Both the position numbers and the translations under genes were made by a program. DNA of 36,166 nt, taken from the NCBI GenBank assembly GCA_002702655.1, contig PABB01000004.1, positions 1 to 36,166 of the forward strand, in the 5' to 3' direction. Shown here piece by piece: positions 33,001-36,166 of the stretch. Source of the DNA: Planctomycetaceae bacterium. GTDB taxonomy: Bacteria; Planctomycetota; Planctomycetia; Pirellulales; Lacipirellulaceae. Numbering within the stretch: position 1 is the stretch's first letter; each line of letters opens with the position of its first letter. The notes below the pieces were generated by a model. It worked only from the letters and a program-made list of their open reading frames with translations, was not told the origin of the DNA and ran no database searches.

Positions 33001-35483
33001 ACGCCGCCCTGGATTTTTCAACGGTGGTCACGGCGGCGGCCGACATGGACGGGGACGGCGATCTGGACGCGGTGGTCCTGACTCGGGGCAACGGCGCCGA
33101 AGTTATTTGGTACGCGAATGAGGGTCTGGTCGATCCCGATTACGGCGACGCGCCTGTTCCTTTTGCCACGCTGCATGCCGACGGCGGGGCGGTCCATGTC
33201 GGCGTCGGGCCGCGGCTGGGCGCGTTGCGCGACGTGGAAGCCAACGGGGCGCCGTCGGTCGCCGCCGATGCCGCCAGCGACGACGACGGCGTCGCGTTGC
33301 CGGTGATTCAAATTGGTCAGGCCAGCGGCGTCGCGATCGTCAATGTGCAGAATGCCCCCGCCGGCGCCAAGCTGGACGGGTGGATCGACTTCAACCAGGA
33401 CGGCTCGTGGGACGGCGCCGGCGAGCGGATCTTCGCCTCGCGACCTGTCACCGAAGGTGACAACCACCTCTCGTTCGTCGTTCCCGCGATCGCGGCGGCG
33501 GGCGAGGCCGCGGCCCGGTTCCGCTTGAGTACGGCCGGCGCCCTGCGCCCCGGTGGCGCCGCGCGCGATGGCGAGGTGGAAGATTACCTCGTCACGATCG
33601 TGCCCGCGGCGGTCGCAACCGGCGAGTTTGGAGGAAGGCGCATTCTGTCGGTATGGTCGCCAGAATTCGACGAGACATTGCGCTTTCAACCGGCAGATCT
33701 CGACGGCGACGGCGACCAAGATTTCGTCGTTTCCAGCGTCAATTGGAGCATTCCGGGCTGGGTTGAGAATCTCGGAGACGGGGCGTTCATGAATCGAAGT
33801 CTCCGCTTCGGCGGCGGATTCGCCCCGGTCGGGCTCTCTCCGGCGGACGTGGACGGAGACGGCGACGTTGATTTGGTCGGTCCGAGAGACGGCGGCGGCA
33901 TTGTGTGGGCGGAGAACGACGGCGCTGGCGAGTTCGAACCGCACTTCGGCGGCGACGCTGGCATTCGGCCCAACGGGCTATTTGATTTGGCAGACGTCAA
34001 TGGCGACGGCAGCCTGGACCTGTTGGTCGCGCGTCGAGTCACGTCTTCCACGTTGACGGAGCGCATTGCCGTCTTCCTTAATGACGGACAACAGAATTGG
34101 TCGTTGAGTCAGCCGGTGACGACGCCCGCGCTCACGCCGATCGCCATTCGCTCTGCCGACATCGATGGCGACGGCGACGCCGATTTTGCCGTCGCCTTTG
34201 AGCGCGGCAGTTCGGGGTGGTATGAGAACTTCTACGGCCGATGGATCTATCACGAGCTGACGCCCATTGCCGAGACAGAGCCGGGACACATCGTGCTGGA
34301 CATCGTCCCTGTCGACTTCGACCGCGATGGCGACCAGGATCTGATGACGCTTGTCTACGATATGGGACAGTTGGCCCTTGATCTGTATCGCAACGACGGC
34401 GGTGCGAATCTCGTGCGCGAGGTATTGGCCTCAACGCCAATGGGGCTGGGCCAACTCGATACCTACGGCATCGCCGAGCGCCTGCAAGTGGCCGACCTGG
34501 ACGGCGACGGGGACTTCGACGCCGTGGCGACCGGTTCCTGGAGGGGGACGTACATCTATCGCAACGACGGGGCAGACGGATTGACGCAGTTCCTTGTCAT
34601 GGAGAACGAGGGGCCGACGACTGCAGAGCGGAGCGTCGCTGTCGCCGATTTCGACGGCGACGGCCGGCTGGAGATCCTGGCCTACGGCCTGTCCTACGAC
34701 GGTTACAGCTTGCTCGACGACCTGCCGTTTGGCGACTATGACCGCAGCGGCGGGGTCGACGGCGGCGACTTTCTGCAATGGCAACGGACTCTCGGCGAGG
34801 CAAGCACCTCGCCCGGCGCGGGCGCCGACGGCAATCGCAGCGGCGGCGTCGACCCGCAGGACCTGGCCGTGTGGCAGACCCAGTTGGGACAGCGTGTTGC
34901 GCCGAACATCCGAGTGGCCGACGTCGATTTGAACGAACGGGTCAACGGTGCGGACTTCTTGGCGTGGCAGCGCGGATTTGGAACGACGCCGCCGGACCAC
35001 GTTCATTATTATCTCTCGCACGATTTCAATTTCAGCGGCACGACCGACGGCGAAGATCTGGCGATCTGGCAACGCCACTACGGCGCGGCCGTCGTCACCG
35101 CGTCGGCGGTGACGGTCGCAGCGACCACACTCACGGCCGAGCCGGCGTCGGTGCCGGTCAACCTGCTCGCCGTGCAAGCGGTCGAGCCGGAGGTCGCCGC
35201 CGCTTCGTTGCGGGCGGCCAACGGGTGGTTGGTCGCGCCGCAGTCGCCGCCAGTTGCGGGGACGGTACGCGCCGTGCCGCCGCGCCGATCCCATTTCGTT
35301 TCCGAACGCGACGAAGCGTTCGCCGCCCTGGCAGTGGTCCAGGAGCACGCACCGCTGCGCGACGACCGCCCCTTGCGCACGCCTCAAGAGCTGTCCCGAC
35401 TGTCGCCTCGCGAAGAGGGCCGCGCCAATGACCTGTGGGCGTTTCTGTGGAGCGAGTTGGGCCGCACCTCGCAGATCCCCTAG
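30006..35483 (+). CDS. Giant secreted FG-GAP/VCBS propeller protein with GEVED and dockerin-like domains
   Basis: 1825 residues from ATG 30006, chosen because it starts the LEPR-type leader (RFEPLERRLLLA, residues 17-28) typical of very large planctomycete surface proteins; the frame is open to 29841 without support. A diverged GEVED domain (VDTGDAPLGSAYH...DGEVEDYAVAI) is followed by seven calcium-loop units of the type ADxDGDGDxDxxxxxxxxxWYEN. A second GEVED (DYGDAPRPYPTQL...DGEVEDYQIEI, about 519-668) is followed by seven more units, and a third (DYGDAPVPFATLH...DGEVEDYLVTI, about 1043-1198) by another seven. Two dockerin-like pairs, four loops in all, follow (about 1575-1693; DRSGGVDGGDFLQWQR to DGEDLAIWQRHYG). 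The ~130-residue C-terminal tail is Ala/Val-rich, then charged, and ends DLWAFLWSELGRTSQIP; there is no PEP-CTERM signal. FG-GAP units form beta-propeller blades; the protein is probably extracellular and binds calcium and ligands. Function unknown. Confidence 0.92.
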   Translation: MSRRQHSLRPRLGRDLRFEPLERRLLLAVDTGDAPLGSAYHEAVGPILGELRDGSPLTSAGYYLATRDAFDEDGVTFSTLRAGDAGTMTVFVRNAPDGAKLDAWIDFGRDGNASHPGDQIADSLPVPNGETVVSFTVPASISGNYYFARVRLSTAGDLDPTGLAVAADGEVEDYAVAIAGADSGPFTGPQPFAQPSLYSPPRLAESYLTPVDFDSDGDVDMLTQDNLWFQNTAGRLGLDHNDLTVDTSLLNQADVDGDGDIDAFARKFDDLGWYERDGTQLFGIWHEIDSSVPSSLAALDSDGDGDVDLLTANGSTLELRTNDGQQNFSLPQSWSVASQVRSLTAADMNGDGVADAAAALANGQIVWYEFNGGHPPVPHEVVQTAANLRAIEAFDLDGDGDQDLLAASNGSGGLVWYENDGAGIFTSHALDATPWGAESFVVADLDADGDLDVAAAGKSRVAWYENDGSQTFAPHVIAQPQGTLLSIVAADVDGDGRIDLITGADGAGVLSWYRHEGVHDYGDAPRPYPTQLADNGARHVPTGPRLGATRDGSHDLSDADDDGVTFGSIQVGQLQGTLAVDVQNAPAGAKLAAWIDFDGDGSWGGAEERIFSALPVVEGENLLTYSIPSGAVAGTTYARVRLTTAGMLSPSGGATDGEVEDYQIEIAPRAPATGLFGEGMTAVAGSSNTSGFGFMITADVDGDGDVDIVTKTSGNNLAWSENRGAAGFEFHEIPNSTLANEDFAAADLDGDGDVDLVGNSYVSGPRLAQLVWMENDGSGSFTRHIGWEGPIPQFGESLGLGPCYSVADIDADGDLDVLTCDGTYTSAWLNNGRQEFTPYKVGDGGWGAIVTVDMDGDGNLDVVVGGKKIIWFRNDGELNFAEQFVLDPRNPYAATTEGLAPGDIDGDGDLDLLSVQRAWDSDLATVRWHEQTSDGSFVSHELASDSAEDWSRWATLADFDGDGDLDILHSAFVNDRGEETTIDLYDNLGGGQFLRRTIDAALDFSTVVTAAADMDGDGDLDAVVLTRGNGAEVIWYANEGLVDPDYGDAPVPFATLHADGGAVHVGVGPRLGALRDVEANGAPSVAADAASDDDGVALPVIQIGQASGVAIVNVQNAPAGAKLDGWIDFNQDGSWDGAGERIFASRPVTEGDNHLSFVVPAIAAAGEAAARFRLSTAGALRPGGAARDGEVEDYLVTIVPAAVATGEFGGRRILSVWSPEFDETLRFQPADLDGDGDQDFVVSSVNWSIPGWVENLGDGAFMNRSLRFGGGFAPVGLSPADVDGDGDVDLVGPRDGGGIVWAENDGAGEFEPHFGGDAGIRPNGLFDLADVNGDGSLDLLVARRVTSSTLTERIAVFLNDGQQNWSLSQPVTTPALTPIAIRSADIDGDGDADFAVAFERGSSGWYENFYGRWIYHELTPIAETEPGHIVLDIVPVDFDRDGDQDLMTLVYDMGQLALDLYRNDGGANLVREVLASTPMGLGQLDTYGIAERLQVADLDGDGDFDAVATGSWRGTYIYRNDGADGLTQFLVMENEGPTTAERSVAVADFDGDGRLEILAYGLSYDGYSLLDDLPFGDYDRSGGVDGGDFLQWQRTLGEASTSPGAGADGNRSGGVDPQDLAVWQTQLGQRVAPNIRVADVDLNERVNGADFLAWQRGFGTTPPDHVHYYLSHDFNFSGTTDGEDLAIWQRHYGAAVVTASAVTVAATTLTAEPASVPVNLLAVQAVEPEVAAASLRAANGWLVAPQSPPVAGTVRAVPPRRSHFVSERDEAFAALAVVQEHAPLRDDRPLRTPQELSRLSPREEGRANDLWAFLWSELGRTSQIP

Positions 35484-36166
35484 TGCGAGCTCCGAATAGC
35501 GAGCATGGTCAGCGCGCCGGCAAGGCGAGTTGCCGCCATACTAGCGACTTCGCCAAGCCTCTGAGTCGTGCTGCCATCGGCGAAGCCCCAGCAAGTGCTC
35601 GGGAAGGCATGCCTCTGCAAATGGGCGCAGCACATCGGTGGGCGATATTGATGTCGTGCGACATGCCGCCGTGGGCAGGAGTTTGCGCTTCGAGTTCGCC
35701 GGATGGCCTGTCGGGTTGCCACGGTGGGAGTACGCAACACTCGACTCAGGACTTGCAGGCGGCTTTCAATTGCGCGCGTCAGAACTCGTGACGGCTGGAC
35801 CAGCCGTCGGTACTTTGAGTCCTGTGCATCTGCGGTCGGTGGAACTCACCGACCGCTCGGACGCCACCCCGCTAAGCTGCGTCGGTTGTCACAACCTCGG
35901 TCGGATACGGGACCTCTGAACCTGCACCGTATTCATCGTCCTGCGCAGCGTTTGACCGGGCTCTCAATTGCTGGCGGTGCTCGTCACCTCGGGCACTTAG
36001 CCGGAAGTCGTCGTGCGGTCGGCGTGCCCAGCCGCCGTGACTTCGTCCAACACCTAACTCACCGCGGTGGAAAGCACGAATGGCACTTAGTTTTAGATAA
36101 GGTCTTTCGCATCATCGAGTAAGCGTCGCTATCGCAGCATTGCTTTCTGCAGGACTGACGTCGTTA
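35484..36166. other. Gene-poor right end of the window
   Basis: 683 bp without a recognisable gene. It carries copy B of the dispersed repeat. A short plus frame ending 36122 (QHLTHRGGKHEWHLVLDKV) is intriguing but matches no family I know. No terminator with a T-run is evident after 35483. Confidence 0.5.
35884..35948 (+). repeat. Dispersed ~65-bp repeat, copy B
   Basis: GGTTGTCACAACCTCGGTCG at the left and CGTCCTGCGCAG at the right match copy A (19744-19808, opposite strand) without gaps, about 51 of 65 bases. The first 30 and last 12 bases are best conserved, while the middle has diverged. Confidence 0.65.

Noticed and set aside
36003-36122. Short plus frame ending QHLTHRGGKHEWHLVLDKVF
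   Set aside because: Looks somewhat protein-like but matches no family I recognise, has no start signal and may be part of a decayed gene. Not supported enough to list as a gene.

Overview
The window looks like chromosome from a Planctomycete, most likely a member of the Pirellulales. This is inferred from the families present, not from any marker gene. The typical features are: a Hanks-type kinase fused to TPRs, many secreted proteins with short dockerin-like repeats (DGxDFLxWQRG) and PEP-CTERM tails, an ECF sigma factor coupled to a FecR-type regulator, a DUF1559 pseudopilin, and a giant FG-GAP/GEVED protein with an LEPR-type leader. Coding sequence is GC-rich, genes are separated by long gene-poor gaps, and no rRNA, tRNA or CRISPR array was seen.

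Layout. 1-15 is the first five codons of a leftward gene. 430-4790 holds a leftward pair: a predicted outer-membrane barrel protein and, 89 bp downstream, a membrane-anchored Ser/Thr kinase. 4791-6303 is a decayed zone with the 5' half of a secreted-protein gene. 6304-8631 is a PL1-type pectate lyase, followed directly by an IS21 istA remnant. 9210-10100 is a secreted SGNH-like protein. 10706-13063 and 13544-19204 (opposite strands) encode long T5SS/PEP-CTERM-associated repeat proteins. The second is an in-frame tandem of two complete secreted proteins, and a truncated third paralogue (19404-19652) lies just upstream of it. 20023-22365 is a leftward pair of secreted hydrolases: an alpha/beta hydrolase and an SGNH esterase. 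22765-23574 is a LamG-like PEP-CTERM protein closed by a strong terminator.

23710-28726 is a compact rightward cassette: ECF sigma factor, FecR-type membrane regulator (4-nt overlap), LamG/dockerin/PEP-CTERM protein, DUF1559 pseudopilin and a small lipoprotein. 28727-30005 is a graveyard with an istB remnant. 30006-35483 encodes a 1825-residue protein whose FG-GAP/VCBS units fall into three sets of seven, each preceded by a GEVED domain. The rest, to 36166, has no convincing gene but carries a copy of a dispersed repeat also found near 19.8 kb.

Taken together, most genes encode export to or display at the cell surface: polysaccharide lyase, esterases, repeat adhesin-like proteins and pseudopilin. 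The sigma/FecR pair is the only evident transcriptional regulator, and the kinase the only other signalling protein. No exosortase or cohesin gene is in the window, so sorting and any docking partner must be encoded elsewhere. The most unusual points are the double-cassette PEP-CTERM protein with an internal sorting signal, the birth-and-decay pattern of that family, a conserved TATACT six bases before the start codon that suggests leaderless transcripts, and the 3 x 7 propeller layout of the giant protein.
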